NCBI GenBank assembly: GCA_032209605.1
Contig: JASFXZ010000038.1
Coordinates: forward strand, 1,240,001-1,304,000
Source of the DNA: Mactromeris polynyma
Lineage: Eukaryota > Mollusca > Bivalvia > Venerida > Mactridae
Reading direction: 5' to 3'
Length of the DNA: 64,000 bases
Part shown: positions 23,011 to 35,562 of the stretch, piece by piece
Numbering within the stretch: position 1 is the stretch's first letter
Layout: every line of letters starts with the position of its first letter
Notes under the pieces: generated by a model
What the model was told of the DNA's origin: nothing
Database searches by the model: none
Seen by the model: the letters and a program-made list of their open reading frames with translations, nothing else
Translations under genes and position numbers: made by a program

Positions 23011-23150
23011 TAATGCCGATAGTAGTAATGCCGATTGTAGTAATGCTGATAATAGTAATGCCGATTGTAGTAATGCTGATAATAGTAATGCCAATTGTAG
23101 TAATGCCGATAGTAGTAATGCTGATTATAGTAATACTAATAGACTCAATA
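23011..23150. repeat. 15-bp minisatellite
   Basis: About nine copies of a 15-bp unit, GTAGTAATGCCGATT and its variants. Because 15 is divisible by 3, ORFs appear on both strands; they are artefacts of the array. Confidence 0.85.
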
Positions 23151-23786
23151 GTAATTGTAAAATTATATGAAAAGATAAAATATAAAGAATACATCATTGT
23201 TTATAACCATTAACAATACATTTTGCATATAATGAACAGATGTAAATAACAAAGTGAAATATTAACAAAATTGTTATTCATGAACTAAAGATAAATCAAA
23301 TGTAACAAAAAGTAAAATTCTGAAAAATAGTTATCAAGTTAATGATTTCATATGTCCTATAAAAGAGATTCTGTTTCATAAAACATTAACCCAGCATTTT
23401 CAGTCAAGTCTGGGAATTGAAATGCAGATGAAATTGGTTTGAAAGGAATTTCTTTATTTCTGACAATGTCAACTAAAATGGCAAAGTTAAATAAATGCCA
23501 GGCTTGAAACATCCAAAAATAACATATTTTTCTTGCATTCATATATTAAACAAAATTAGAATAAAAATACCTTCTCCCACCATATTTGTTTATCATAGAT
23601 GTATTTTTAGATTCTATTTCTGATTTAAATTGCCTCTTTATATATGTATTTTGTATAATATGTACTCATGCTGTCATGTTTTACATGAACTGAGAATGGT
23701 AAATAAACTGTAAACTTATAGTGTATAGTCTAATGAACAGACAATAATTTCTAGAGCCTTAGTCATGATAACCTATGTATATAAAC

Positions 23787-26700
23787 TTATTCTCCATATT
23801 CTTTGACAACATACAACAGTTTCTTTGTAGCAAGGTCAACCATTTCCTGGTCAAGGTCATTATGTGTGACAATCCTGGTGACATATGGAAAGATAGGCAC
23901 AGATCGTATTACAATACATTCACCAAGGCTTTTCTCTTCATCAGGAGTTACCTAGAAATTTGATGAAAATATATTGAATTTTAAATTATTGCTATCAAGG
24001 CAAAATACAACAAAACAGCAAAATAATTAAAATCCAATTATTATAAAATGTTTACGTAACAAATCTTTCAGTTATGGCATAAAAACCGATTGAAAAGATG
24101 TATAAATATAAGAATTTTCGAAGGTTAATACCAAACATTTCACATAAAGCGAAGCAAGAAGGTCTTGACTCCTGATTGGAAAGTCAAGAATATTAAACCC
24201 ATCATGGGCAAGTTTTAAGCCCAATCTTCATAAGCTCGAAACATGGCTCTAGACTTTTTTCAGCAACAGGGCTCTAAAATTGCTTTCAGGGACACCTGTC
24301 CCTGATTAGTGGACATGTCAATTTGACTAATCTGACAAGGAAAGCTAGTTATGCGATATTCTGTTCTGCGTCTATTAGTAACTGTTTCCTTTAATTACAT
24401 AAAATTAGCTCCGATTTTATCGGGAGCATCAATGAACTAAGTGCTGTGATTGGTTGATCATGACATGTAACTTTGACAGTTCAATAGCAGACAGGTGGAG
24501 CTTGTAACAACATTATTTGACACCATCTGGTCTGGAATAGGTTTGTGTAAACTACTCTTGTTAATTTGTCACTTGTCTGAAGTAATTACATGTACTATTA
24601 AAAACAGACTTGTGCAGGACAAACTTCAATTCCACTGTTGGTAGCCCAAATCAGAATTTAGATTTGTCCAGGACATCGGCCAGTGGATTTGTAGAGCCCT
24701 ACCCAATTAGGTGCAAGTACTGGTTAGTAACCAAGAAAGCAGTCATAGAGTGTGATCAGAATAAATTGTAATAACTTGTTTTACAATTGATGCAAAGTAA
24801 GAAAGTTCACAGGAAATACAGTAAACCCTAACTACAAAACCACCTCAAATTTAAGACCAACTAAGAAATATTTTTATGAACCAGTAATCAGTAATTTTTC
24901 TTTCAAATATCAACTCAATAATTAGACCACCTCACAACTAAGATCGATCTTCAAAACTCATGGTGGTCTTATTGGCGAGGTTTCATTGTATTCCAATTAA
25001 CAGGTGAATTTGTATGCAGCAATTAAACAAATGTTCAAAAACAGACCTGCATAAGTCTTTGACTAAATTCTGCAGCAGTAAGTCCTGGTTTCTTTATTTC
25101 CAACATAACCATGTTGGTTCCTACACCATCTTCAGGAACATGTACAGCATTACTGTTGAGACCCTTAACAGCTACAAGTAATAAAATGCAACAATCAAGA
25201 AATTGGATTTATAATCATTCAAAAGACAAATACAACTGATATAATTCTAAAAAAAACAAAAAAACTGAAAATGAACCAAACACAGAAGAGCTATCATTAT
25301 TTTTTCATTTCTTTGTATTTCTTGAATAGCAAATCATCTTTGTACTTAATACAAAATATTGGAATTAAGTTTTAAGCAATATTTTTGCTAGATCTAAGCT
25401 AAGTATAGCAACAGACCAGTCGTGGTGTGAGTCATGAGTGTTACTTCCAATACAGATGGACGGACGGATAGACAGCTCGATGGATGGCTCAATGGATGGA
25501 TAGATTTATTTTGGTACAAGATCACTTACAATAATCTACACAGTACATACAATGCAATTTAAAACACAATGATTATAATTATAAATATTTCAAAGCTTAG
25601 GTAAAAATAAAAGGAAATAATACTAACTAATGCCAATAGTTAAATCTAATAAAAACACAACACAAGTTTAAGAAATTGATTTAATAGGGTAACATTACAT
25701 TACTTTAATAGTAATCATGATAATCAGACATTTGACCATTTTTGGGGCCATTTTGAGTACCAATCACATACTAAAATAGTATGTTTTCCCCAGATTCCAC
25801 TTAAAATTCCCTTGCAAAAAAGAAACACTAATTATAATAGATCATTTGGGGTTGTTTATTTAAACTAATTAAAACATCTGCTAGAAAGTACTGCATAGTT
25901 GTTGTAATTGACTGACAATGGTTTTAGAAAATTAAAATATATCATGATTTTATAAGTTTGGTTCAAAATCCTCTTTTCATCTTTAAAAGAAGCATTAATC
26001 CCCCATTTGTATGGATATGAGTCCTCTAAAAGTTGTCAACTGCCAGTAACCTACCTAGACCAATAGTTTTAGCTCTCTCGTTGTCCACACCAAGTCTAGG
26101 AACAATATGATCCAGTGAATACAGAGCAGCCGCAGCCAGAACTCCAGCTTGTCTAAGTCCTCCACCCAGTGGTTTACGCAGTCTCAGACACCTGTATAGG
26201 ATGGAAAACATAGTGAGAGCAAAGTCAAGATCCATGACAGCATAAAATATCAGTATGTTTATGTCATTCTAGCATAAAATATCAGTATGTTCATGTCATT
26301 CTAGCATAAACTATCAGTATGTTCATGTCATTCTAGCATAAACTATTAGTATGTTCATGTCATTCTAGCATAAACTATCAGTATGTTATGTCATTCTAGC
26401 ATAAACTATCAGTATGTTCATGTCATTCTAGCATAAACTATCAGTATGTTCATGTCATTCTAGCATAAAATATCAGTATGTTTATGTCATTCTAGCATAA
26501 ACTATCAGTATGTTCATGTCATTCTAGCATAAACTATCAGTATGTCCATGTCATTCTAGCATAAAATATCAGTATGTTTATGTCATTCTAGCATAAACTA
26601 TCAGTATGTTCATGTCATTCTAGCATAAACTATGAGTATGTTCATGTCATTCTAGCATAAACTATCAGTATGTTCATGTCATTCTAGCATGTAAGAAATA

Positions 26701-29700
26701 ATTGCATGGAAAATATTTAAAAAAATTCATTTCAAAGAATTTTTATTTTTTCTCTCATGCTGAATATTTGAGCATAAGCATTGAGCATGAATTTGGTCAT
26801 TTACAACATCAATTGAAATTAAGTTATCATACAATTTTAACATTTGATAAAGATGCTAACAGAAAGTTGTTAAAACCACAGGAGTTTGTAATGACCATCA
26901 TAAGTAAGACATATTCTCTTCTATATTATAAAAACAATTCTATCCCTTTTGCTTTGTTATATTGTTTACAAGTATAAATATATTTTCATGTCTCCTTTTG
27001 CTTCTGGGCTGGCGGTGAGGCAATTCCTATTCCAATTCTTCATTCATTTTCATATACATTGTATGCATGTATACTACAGAGAGGACTTTTTCTCATATAC
27101 TAACTCCTATGAATACAACTGAACTAATCAAAAAAGTACATCACTAAGAAATATCTTGAAGATGACTTAGACTTTAATAATCCATTATGCAGACTTATTG
27201 AAAAGTAAAGCATTTTTTTGAACTTATCATAGAACTTATATTATTCACTCCAAATGACTGTTTCCTGGCTTTATGACCAGTACTAACACCAAATATAGTA
27301 ATTGTGATGACTTAGAGATTATCTCTCCTTGGTATGATTCAAATCTATGAACTTCAGATCAGACAGGCTACCTCTCGAACCACCATGCCTGCTTATTTCT
27401 TGTTTTGTTTGATTTTGGTTTTACGCCGTATTTCAACCGATTTTCATATTTTATATACGTTAGTGAGTTGACCTAACCAGTGCTCCTGGGTTACCAACCA
27501 GTACAAACTGACAACTTCTGCACATAAATCATACATCAGAAGTGGAGGACAAATGACTTTGGATGCATTATCTTAAGTCCACCTGTCAGAGAAGAAAATT
27601 CGCCTCACAGAGGTTTGAACCCACGACCTCGAGATTAGCAGTTGAGCGCTTAACTGACTGATCTAACAGAGCAGGCTATGCAATCTTAAAGAAATGTACA
27701 GTGATAACAAAACTTACATGTCAATGTAATCTTTACTACCAGCTATAATCGAGCCAACTGGTGCAGCCAACCCCTGTGTGCAAGATTAAGTCACAATATA
27801 CAATAACATAACCAATACCTTAAGACTATATTACCTGAGATTGATCCCAACATTGTTCTATCAAAAGTATTTATCAGTGCATAGGTATACAGGGTTTATT
27901 TTGGCTATTTTGGGAAGATGACCCATACCCTTCAATTTGGGAATTTTTATGCATTAAGCTTAGAAATTGGGGAAAAAGTCTAGAATTTACAGCAACATTT
28001 TAGGAATGAAAGTAAAGGATGCAATGATTAATTAATCAACAATTGCTTTTGTATAAACCGCCTGTGAGAGAAAGCCTTTAACTTTGTCCATTTTTTGATA
28101 AATTGAACCACAACTATTTCTTCAGATATATTGGGAAGTTTTACATTCAAGTTTGGAAAATGTATACTTTTTGGTATCAGAATATAGCCAAATAACAGCT
28201 ATAAAAACAGCTGAAAAACCCTGGTATATTTTGAAGGACACATAACTACTGTATTGCCCTGCTTGCAAAAAGTGACTACATATACGCAACTGCTCAAATT
28301 AATACACAATGTGTTTCCAAATACCCCCCCCCCCAATACTTTTTACAATTCAAATCTTTTACATTCTTAAAAATAAGCATTTTATAATGTCACTTTGGAT
28401 AAGTGAATTTTACCTCAAATTGTAGTTCGAAAGATGTCAGGTAATTATCTGATTCATTCAAATACATACCATTTCTTTATCCAAGCTGTGTGTAATATGC
28501 ACTGTATGTTACATGAACACACAATATATGAGATCAATCTCATGTTTTACAGTCCCTTCGTTAGCAAAATCATGCAAGTGAAGAATAGCAGTAAGTACAG
28601 TAAAACCTCAAAAGATACAGTAAAACCTCAATAATAAGACCACTCTTGGGACCCTTGAAAACTGTCTTGTTATTGAGGTGGTCTTAAAACTGAGGTTGAA
28701 TAAAGAGCAAAATAGTGAAAATGCACTTGCAAATGAGATGGCCTTTAAATGAGGTTTTACTGTACTTATATATTACTGATAGGGGTGTCACTGATAGGCA
28801 AGTCTTTATCAATATATTGAGTCGAACGTATTGACGATAGATTGATATTTGTATATGCAAATAGAAAATTAATATTAGACAATCTAAACTGGTGTTTCTC
28901 CAACATATGAAGAAATGCTAAATGGATTTGCTTTCATTTGCCTTTCCATGTTTTTTTATAAACTCAACTCCCTACTATCAAACTTTAAGCCACTTGAAAC
29001 AAAGTCTATTATTTTGGCTCAGCCATTTTGTTTCTTAAGTCAATTGTTATGACTAAAACACACACCAAAGCTCACTGCACAGTGTCGATGACAACAACTG
29101 ACAAATTCAAGACAGATCAGGCATAAACTTATGGTTACTAGTGCTTGGTACACATAATATTACTTGAACAGTATCCATATTTGTTGTCAAGGGAGCACCC
29201 TTAGAAAGAATAGAACGAATATGTATATGCATGCACAAGTTATTAAAAATAAATAATAAAACAATAAATTGATATATTTTGCTAAATCATATAACATTGA
29301 AAGTAGCAATGGTTAAATGGAAATCTTTAATAATTCATCATTAAAACAGAAATAAAAGAAGTTCATAATAGTATTAACTTGATAATAGCGTGCAATCACT
29401 ATGTATATGTCACATGCAAGTAAGGTTACTCTATACACCATATCATACAAACCTTAGAGAAACACATGTTTACACTGTCACTGTATTTCATGATTTCACA
29501 CACCGGTACATCTAGAGCTACAGCAGAGTTCAAGATACGAGCTCCGTCAGTATGCACTCTGATATCATTCTTCTGAGCAATGTCCCACACCTACAAAGAG
29601 AGTGCAAGACTAGACCTATTCTGAACAAAACCACTCCTATCAATTTTTGCTAAGGTGTTCCTTTTATCGTTTACAGAAAACTTGTTATATAAATTCTATA

Positions 29701-32700
29701 ATTAATTCCACTCATGCAAACTGAGGGCAATGTAACAATAATAATTCACAATCCCCACATTTAGCACAAATACTGGTTGATAACCCAGGAAACAATAATC
29801 AAGATTAATGAATGACACTTGTAATACATTTATTTACAATCAAAGTAAAATGAATAAGCTTAAACTAAAGAAATGAACATTTCATTTGTGTACAAAATAA
29901 CAATTTGGGCGCTTCCCTGACAAAACCTGTATTAGAGATCTTGGTTATGACGTCCAGAATTTCCAAATGAATTTTAGACATCACACAAACTAACCCCTTC
30001 CTTGGAAGTTACTTCAGTTGCTTAATTTTGATTTTGAGAAATAAATGAACATGAAAATTTGGATATCTGTTATGAATTTTGTTTCTTTTCATTTGAAAAA
30101 AGAAGATTTTTGAGAATTAATGTACATTTTAGTAAAGTGTTATTGACACAAAGTAATTTTGTAAATGACAGAAAATAACTTGCAACAGGGAACGCCACAT
30201 ACATAAGACAGTCTTGTACTCTTTTTGTTCTTAATATTTGAATTGCCATAAAAAGAAAAGTAGATGTCCAATTTAATATTAAATGAAACTAGAAAATATG
30301 TATGTTTGAAAATGTAAAAAACTTTAAAATAAATTGTTGGCCACTCATACAGGTTCTGTTGTGGTACAGCTCAATTTTCTTGAAGAAACTAGACAGAAAC
30401 TATTACAGACCTACATGGTAAGGACCAGTGCATACAGATACAATATATACAATAAACTATAAGTAGATAAAAATACCTCCTTCAGAAATTCCATAGGAAG
30501 TGCAATTCCACCACAAAAATTGTGTGAATTTTCCAGACAAATCATCTTTGTTCTAGGTTGATGGAAATCATTCAATGGACGAATTAGTTTGAGAAGTTCA
30601 TCAAGGTCAAATGTACCATCGGCTTTATTTTCAATAGTTCTTGGATTCACTCCTGCAAACTGAAGATACAGTACATTGTCTACACTTTCATAATGAAAAC
30701 AGACAAACAAGTTTTTTCTATACAAAAGCGAACAATGTATGCAAAATACACCTTAAGACACTGGCAATACTTACCCAAGAGTCGATACACGAACAAACTT
30801 TAAAATGTGTATATATAGTTAATCCGCCATAATTTTTACTGCCACCCTTAACAACTGGTATTCTTTTTGAGGTGTTCCTAATATTGAGGTTGCATGAAGA
30901 GCAAAACAGTGGAAATGGACTTCAAAAGTAGTGACTAGTGTTGTTAATTTTTTAGGTGGTCTTATTATTGAAGTGGTCTTTAAGTGAGGTTTTACAGTAT
31001 AAATCTGGACCAGACAGCTCAGTCAGACTAGATGATGCCAAGCACAACTAGTCTATTTGCTAAATACTAAAGACACAGACAAACTCATTGACTTAAAATC
31101 AAGAGGTTGCAAATTGATATCTGGACAAGGTGGACTGTGCTTCTGTGACATAGGGAAGTCATTGCTTGCTTGCAGATGCAAAGGTTAGTACCAGATAGAC
31201 ACCCAAGAGAGCTGGTAAGGTCAATGGACTGCCTTGTATCATATCGATAAAACTGCAAAAAAGTAATATTCAAAACTTCTTATAAACCATAATCAAAGGC
31301 GACTCTGCTTATGAAAGTAAAATGCTTTCCTGCATTTGTTCGAAAGGCAAGTTTATGTGAATGCACAATCATAATGTTGTCAAAGAGTTAACATTAAGAA
31401 AATGTCTCACTACCCACCTGGGCTATACCACCTTGTTCATTGAGCAGAATATGTGACTTATGTCCAACTACTGCCTCGCTTCCTCTTTCATTACAATGTA
31501 CAAGAACTACAATACAAAAACACAATTGTGCAATGACTTTGTACAATAATTTACAGTATACTTTTTTTTTTGCTATTTACATTTATCTATTTCATAGTTG
31601 AATCAACAATACTGTCTCATAGTCAAAAGTTCAAAGAAAACAACTAAAATAGTGTTCTGATTTAATACCAGTACCTGGCACTTTCTTCCAGCTGCAATAT
31701 ACCTGGCTTGGCGTCTTTTGGTGTGTGACATGATGCAGATACCATGTGTACATGACACTATTGTTCAAGACTTATGCAGTATACTTAACGATGGTCTCTA
31801 CACAACATTCACTGAGAGATGACTTACTAGACAGGAGATTTCCCATAGTACCAGTTGGAACAAACAAAGCTGACTCAGTACCAAAGAGTTCAGCACAGCG
31901 TCTTTGTAATTCTGAAATTTAGAAAATACATATTCAATAGTGTGAGGGTTGAGCAATTTACAAAGAAGTTGCCGAGAAATCAAGGGGCATTAGAATAGGA
32001 AAGTATCATTGACTTTATTACCTTTGACAATCAGTTCTGTAAGAATGTCTATAATTATTTTTACTATAATGCCCAATTTACAATCGCTAGAATACAAATG
32101 GTCAATGTACAATGGCAAGTTAATAACTAGTAAAAGTTTTGATGAAAAACAAAATTCTTTATAGCATTAACACAGGAAGACCAGTTAAAAAGTGTTTCAG
32201 TTTAGTGTGACATACCATTGACAGTAGGATCTTCATTATACACATCATCTCCTACATCCGCGTCGGCCATAGCTTGCCTCATTCCAGGCTCGGGTTTAGT
32301 GATTGTGTCACTTCTTAGATCTATAACTCGAGGTTTCGCTGTATTGTACTGTGACACTGGCTTCACACTCCCAGAGTGATACCATGATTGCTGCTTAAAC
32401 AAAATGAAAAATGCTATATAGTAAAATCTAACTTAAATACTATCTGAAACTAAAGACTACTTAAATAATAAGTAATAATAATAAGACCAGCTTTCAATCT
32501 TTCACAGTTCAACTTGATGGTCTGCATGACCACCTCACAACTAAGACCAACTATCTTCAGAAAGTAGAACCATAGGCATAAACTGCTGAATGCAACATCA
32601 TCTTACATGAAAACATATATATGGAAGTAGTTTTCATGTATTCACATATGCACTTAGTGTCATTCATTTGTTCTTAAAACAATATATATTAGAAAATGCT

Positions 32701-33036
32701 GTGCAATCTGTCAAAATCCCTACTTTTGATTTAGAAACATGCCAATATCAACTGAACAGAAGGTCTTTTTGTGAAATGAAATGCAATTTTGGTGGTATGA
32801 AACTACTATGTAGCCATCTGAGAAGAGAGAAAAAAATGTAATGCCAATTTAAAAGCCTATCATTATAATTTTCAGGTGTTTTTGCTGTTAAAGCAGCAAA
32901 ATATTACAAAAACAGAAAACACCAAGTGAGAATATTTTTCACTTACAGGTACATATCTAGCTGACTTTGGAAGGTATGAACCAAGCTGGATCGAAGCTGT
33001 TCTCACTCCTTGTACGTACATTGATAGGGATCTCAT
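23787..33036 (-). CDS. THA1: L-threonine aldolase, ten coding exons
   Basis: A PLP-dependent enzyme that splits L-threonine/allo-threonine into glycine and acetaldehyde. Coding exons in transcript order: 33036-32947, 32390-32216, 31911-31828, 31506-31418, 30659-30477, 29590-29453, 27773-27718, 26191-26055, 25171-25047 and 23951-23787. Together they give 1,242 nt (413 aa plus stop), close to the roughly 400 aa usual for animal homologues. Motifs: DLRSDT (54-59), GDDVYNEDP (77-85), GTMGN (109-113), the GHKSH histidines (131-135), LENSHN (188-193), HTDGAR (220-225), the PLP lysine K253 in [11 protein letters not shown], and [10 protein letters not shown] (277-286). Residues 1-30 are basic, hydroxylated and free of acidic residues, as in a mitochondrial presequence. 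An AG at 33051-33052 suggests a further 5' UTR exon. Intact: no frameshift or missing active-site motif. It runs head to head with CLEC16A. Confidence 0.95.
24264..24702. mobile_element. MITE, possibly hAT-like, in last aldolase intron
   Basis: The ends are inverted. AGGGCTCTAAAATTGC on the left pairs with AGGGCTCTACAAATCC read back from the right. Inside both ends lie GGACA/TGTCC-type motifs. Length is about 440 bp with no ORF. The target duplication is not clear by eye, so the class is uncertain. Confidence 0.5.
24705..24800 (+). mobile_element. SINE fragment (central block)
   Basis: Carries the shared block AGTACTGGTTAGTAACCAAG followed by AAAGCAGTCATAGAGTG. The tRNA-like head is missing, probably cut by the neighbouring MITE. 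Confidence 0.5.
24828..24990. mobile_element. Tigger-like MITE
   Basis: Begins TACAGTAAACCCTAACTAC and ends GGCGAGGTTTCATTGTA, with interior AAGACCA and TGGTGGTCTTATT in opposite orientation. It is one of at least six members of the CAGTAAAACCTC family in the window. Confidence 0.65.
26238..26692. repeat. 32-bp minisatellite in aldolase intron
   Basis: About 14 copies of a 32-bp unit built on ATAAACTATCAGTATGTTCA + TGTCATTCTAGC. Two subtypes (AAATATC with TTTATG, and AACTATC with TTCATG) alternate irregularly. The array begins about 45 bp beyond exon 8, on the acceptor side of the intron that precedes it in the transcript. Confidence 0.93.
27225..27392 (-). mobile_element. tRNA-derived SINE, degraded
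   Basis: Same order as the 16855 SINE: central CTGTTTCCTGGCTTTATGAC + CAGTACTAACACC, B-box relic ATTCAAATCTATGAACTTC, and a head relic ending ACCACCATGCCTGC. Confidence 0.55.
27465..27678 (-). mobile_element. tRNA-derived SINE with preserved head
   Basis: On the minus strand it reads CCTGCTCTGTTAGATCAGTC (A-box region), then GAGGTCGTGGGTTCAAACCT (B box), then a body containing CTTCTGATGTATGATTTATG and GTTGGTAACCCAGGAGCA. It lies about 40 bp from exon 7. It resembles the relic at 8800-9010. Confidence 0.7.
28616..28764. mobile_element. Tigger-like MITE, best-preserved copy
   Basis: Starts TACAGTAAAACCTCAATAAT and ends AAATGAGGTTTTACTGTA, a clear inverted pair flanked by TA. The interior contains AAGACCACTCTTGGGACC and TTGAGGTGGTCTTAAAACTG. 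A 20-bp duplicate of the left end precedes it at 28596. It lies in the aldolase intron between exons 6 and 7. Confidence 0.75.
29730..29860 (+). mobile_element. SINE fragment (central block)
   Basis: Contains CAAATACTGGTTGATAACCC + AGGAAACAATAATCA, matching the central block of the SINE family, followed by an AT-rich tail. The tRNA head is not recognisable. Confidence 0.45.
30835..30999. mobile_element. Tigger-like MITE, degraded left end
   Basis: The right end AAGTGAGGTTTTACAGTA is clear, and the interior TTAGGTGGTCTTATTATTGA matches the family. The left terminus has decayed. Confidence 0.55.
31020..31230 (+). mobile_element. Possible tRNA-derived SINE head
   Basis: CAGCTCAGTCAGACTAGATG resembles an A box. 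About 90 bp later, CAAGAGGTTGCAAATTGATA resembles a decayed B box. The spacing is wider than in a functional tRNA gene, so this is a relic at best. Confidence 0.3.
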
Positions 33037-33096
33037 TTTCGTATAAAGTTCTGAAAATGACAATAATACGTAGTAATAGCAAAACTTCAATACTGA

Positions 33097-33566
33097 TGTG
33101 TGGCAGTCTCCGAGATTTTTGGCCCAAATGCACTGAGCCTCGTTTCTGAGAAAAAGGCAATAAAGATGAGGTCATGTTTTCACATTAGGACGTCATGTTT
33201 TCATTTTAATTGCAACAGCCAGTTGAAACATTTCAGTAAAAGATTTATGATTCAGCGGCAACCAGAAGCAAAACAATTATCGGTAAACATTGAGATGGCC
33301 CCTTCTCTTAAGGAAAATAATAATATACTTTTATTTGTAAAATATTAATGTTTCTCAAAACATATTTGTATTAAATTTGTGAAACTCAGAAAACTTTCCT
33401 AGATCTATTCTTGAAGACCATATTAAAAGTGCTGTAGTTCCCTAAAAAAAATGTTGTTTTGCAATAATTTTTGTTTTGTAGTGATTTACAAATATCCCTG
33501 CATTCAGAAATGTTAACCAGATACCGGTATGTCATTTGGGCCAAAAATCTCAGAGAATGACACATA
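33097..33566. mobile_element. MITE immediately upstream of aldolase exon 1
   Basis: Inverted ends of about 35 bp: TCCGAGATTTTTGGCCCAAA on the left, and the right end reverse complemented reads TCTGAGATTTTTGGCCCAAA; both are preceded by TGTGT. Length is about 470 bp with no ORF. It starts about 45 bp upstream of the probable 5' UTR acceptor, so it lies in the first intron or the promoter of the aldolase gene. Confidence 0.7.
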
Positions 33567-34033
33567 TATATATAAGAAATCGAGATTACGAATATAAGCT
33601 AAAAGCAGCCTTTATAATGAATTTTGATGCTGAAACATTCGCAAAAATATGTTTCAATACTATTATATACTGTTATATATATATTGTTATTATGGTTAAA
33701 GTTCACTGAAATTATGTCATGCTGCAAGATAAAAAAAGTATGCAACAAGAAGAAATGGGTCAAGCATATCCCTATACTGAATACTATCACCTGTCTCAGA
33801 CAAACTTAGTGTCGCCGAAATATGTGTCACTCTCAAGAAGTATATTTAAAGGGGTCAATCAGATAAGACTTATACTGTGCTGCATTAAAATGTATCAATA
33901 TTATAAAGATTAGCTGTTTTACATTGAAATGCAGACTTTACAAAAAGATTAATTCCAACATTTATTTTATTGTATAAAATATTCCTGTAATGTATAGATA
34001 TATAGATATATTAATGAAAGGTAATATAACATT
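33567..34033. other. Intergenic, no feature seen
   Basis: AT-rich sequence upstream of the aldolase gene. Overlapping 60-codon ORFs on both strands are not protein-like. Confidence 0.4.
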
Positions 34034-34140
34034 TCGCCACAATAACGATTTGCCACATAACGATTTGCCACAGTTGAATAACGAATCGCCACAGTTGTTT
34101 AACGATTTGCCACAGTCGTATAAGGATTCGCAACAGGTGT
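34034..34140. repeat. Short tandem repeat, about 20-24 bp unit
   Basis: About five irregular copies of TAACGATTTGCCACAGTTG. Confidence 0.75.
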
Positions 34141-34309
34141 GATAAATGAAATTTGGATGACAAATGGTGTAATTGTATTTATAGAAGAAACTTCTAAACG
34201 ACATTGTTACGGAAAATGATGCAGGGATGATTCATAACTTTTGAAACATCAAAAAGGGTCAAAATTCACTGCATTGTACATGCTCCAGGATTAGACCTCT
34301 GTGCTTCAT

Positions 34310-34460
34310 GCAGATCACAGGTACTTGAAGCAAAATATTTTAATGTTCTATATAATGGACTATTTACTATAATAAGAATATTCTTATTATAGTAAATAGT
34401 CTGTACAGAAAATTATAGAACATTAAAATATTTTGCTTCAAGTCGTAACCTGTGATGCAG
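34310..34460. repeat. Near-perfect palindrome, arms about 70 bp
   Basis: The arms meet at 34380/34381 with essentially no loop. The left arm includes TTGAAGCAAAATATTTTAAT, GTTCTAT, and ACTATTTACTATAATAAGAA; the right arm is its reverse complement with a 6-bp asymmetry. Outermost matched bases are ATGCAGATCACAGGT and ACCTGTGATGCAG. It is probably a foldback MITE. Confidence 0.85.
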
Positions 34461-34582
34461 ATAAAATAAATATTTTGAGTTAAAGAGTAGGGTTAGTAAG
34501 GGCTCTTTTAAGAAAAAGTAGTGAAAGTAGTGCCCACTTAAAACCTTCAAATTCGTTAATCTGTTTATGAAACACCCGAGTA

Positions 34583-35562
34583 TTAGAATTCGGGCATAGT
34601 ATAAAGTATGGAGTGGAGTCTTGGAGTGGAGTCTGACCTTGGAGTGGAGTCTGGAGTCTGACCTTGGAGCTGATTTCTGGAGCTGAATTTCTGGAGTGAG
34701 ATTTTGAAGTCTGACCTTGGAGTTTGTTTTCCTCTTTGTTTTGGAATATTTCAGTTTTACATTTGAACTTTTTTATTTTGAAAATTCCTAATCATTATGA
34801 CAATGATATTTTTACATTATCTTTGCAATAGTTGCAAATATCAAATGTGCATGAAAATGTATAATTTTTGTGAAAGTCATTAAACACACATTCACTTTGA
34901 TAATGTACATATATGTTTTAAAGTTTTATCCATCTGAAACTTCCACCCATGGTTTAATAAATGTCATTTGTTAAAATATATTATTTCTTAAATCATACAT
35001 GTATATAAAAGTGGATGTCTTACAAGAATAAAGGATTAAGACAATTCAATTGGCCAACTGGTTGTCCATAAAAATTTAAAACATAAACAACATGTCTACC
35101 CATTGTCCATGATTAGTTCAGTAGAGGTTAAATGGTCCCCTGAGACCGTACTTGACCAGTTTCTTGTATTTTATGGTCTTAAATGGTACCTGCTTCTGCA
35201 GAAAGGAACATGTTTGCAATGTATTCACTCATCTGTGTACTCAGAAAGTACACTTTAAAAAAGGAAGTCATAGTTTCATCACCCAATATTACTGAAACTG
35301 ACAGGTAAATAACTATAATAAAGCTTATTTAAGTATAAATAATGTAACCAGATGCATATACATTACAATCAAGTTATAAAAAATCCCAGCAAACAATTCC
35401 AATTATAGGATATTTTCCAGTATAGATCCAAGTTACTATATTAAGAACATGAAAACCCAATTCCAAGGCCAGAATTCTCACTCCAAAAATCAGCTCCAAG
35501 GTCAGACTCCAGACTCCACTCCAAGACTCCACTCCATACTTTATACTATGCCTAGAATACGC
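34583..35562. repeat. Long inverted repeat with about 730-bp spacer
   Basis: The left arm 34583-34730 (GGCATAGTATAAAGTATGGA, then GTGGAGTCTTGGAGTGGAGT and CTGACCTTGGAGCTGATTTC) matches the reverse complement of 35455-35552. The arms are built of GGAGTCT-like short repeats, and the left arm has extra copies. The spacer is AT-rich and holds no gene. It lies between the aldolase gene and CLEC16A. Confidence 0.8.

Noticed and set aside
27465..27678. Functional tRNA gene on the minus strand
   Set aside because: A- and B-box-like motifs are present but no cloverleaf can be folded, and the sequence continues into a SINE body.
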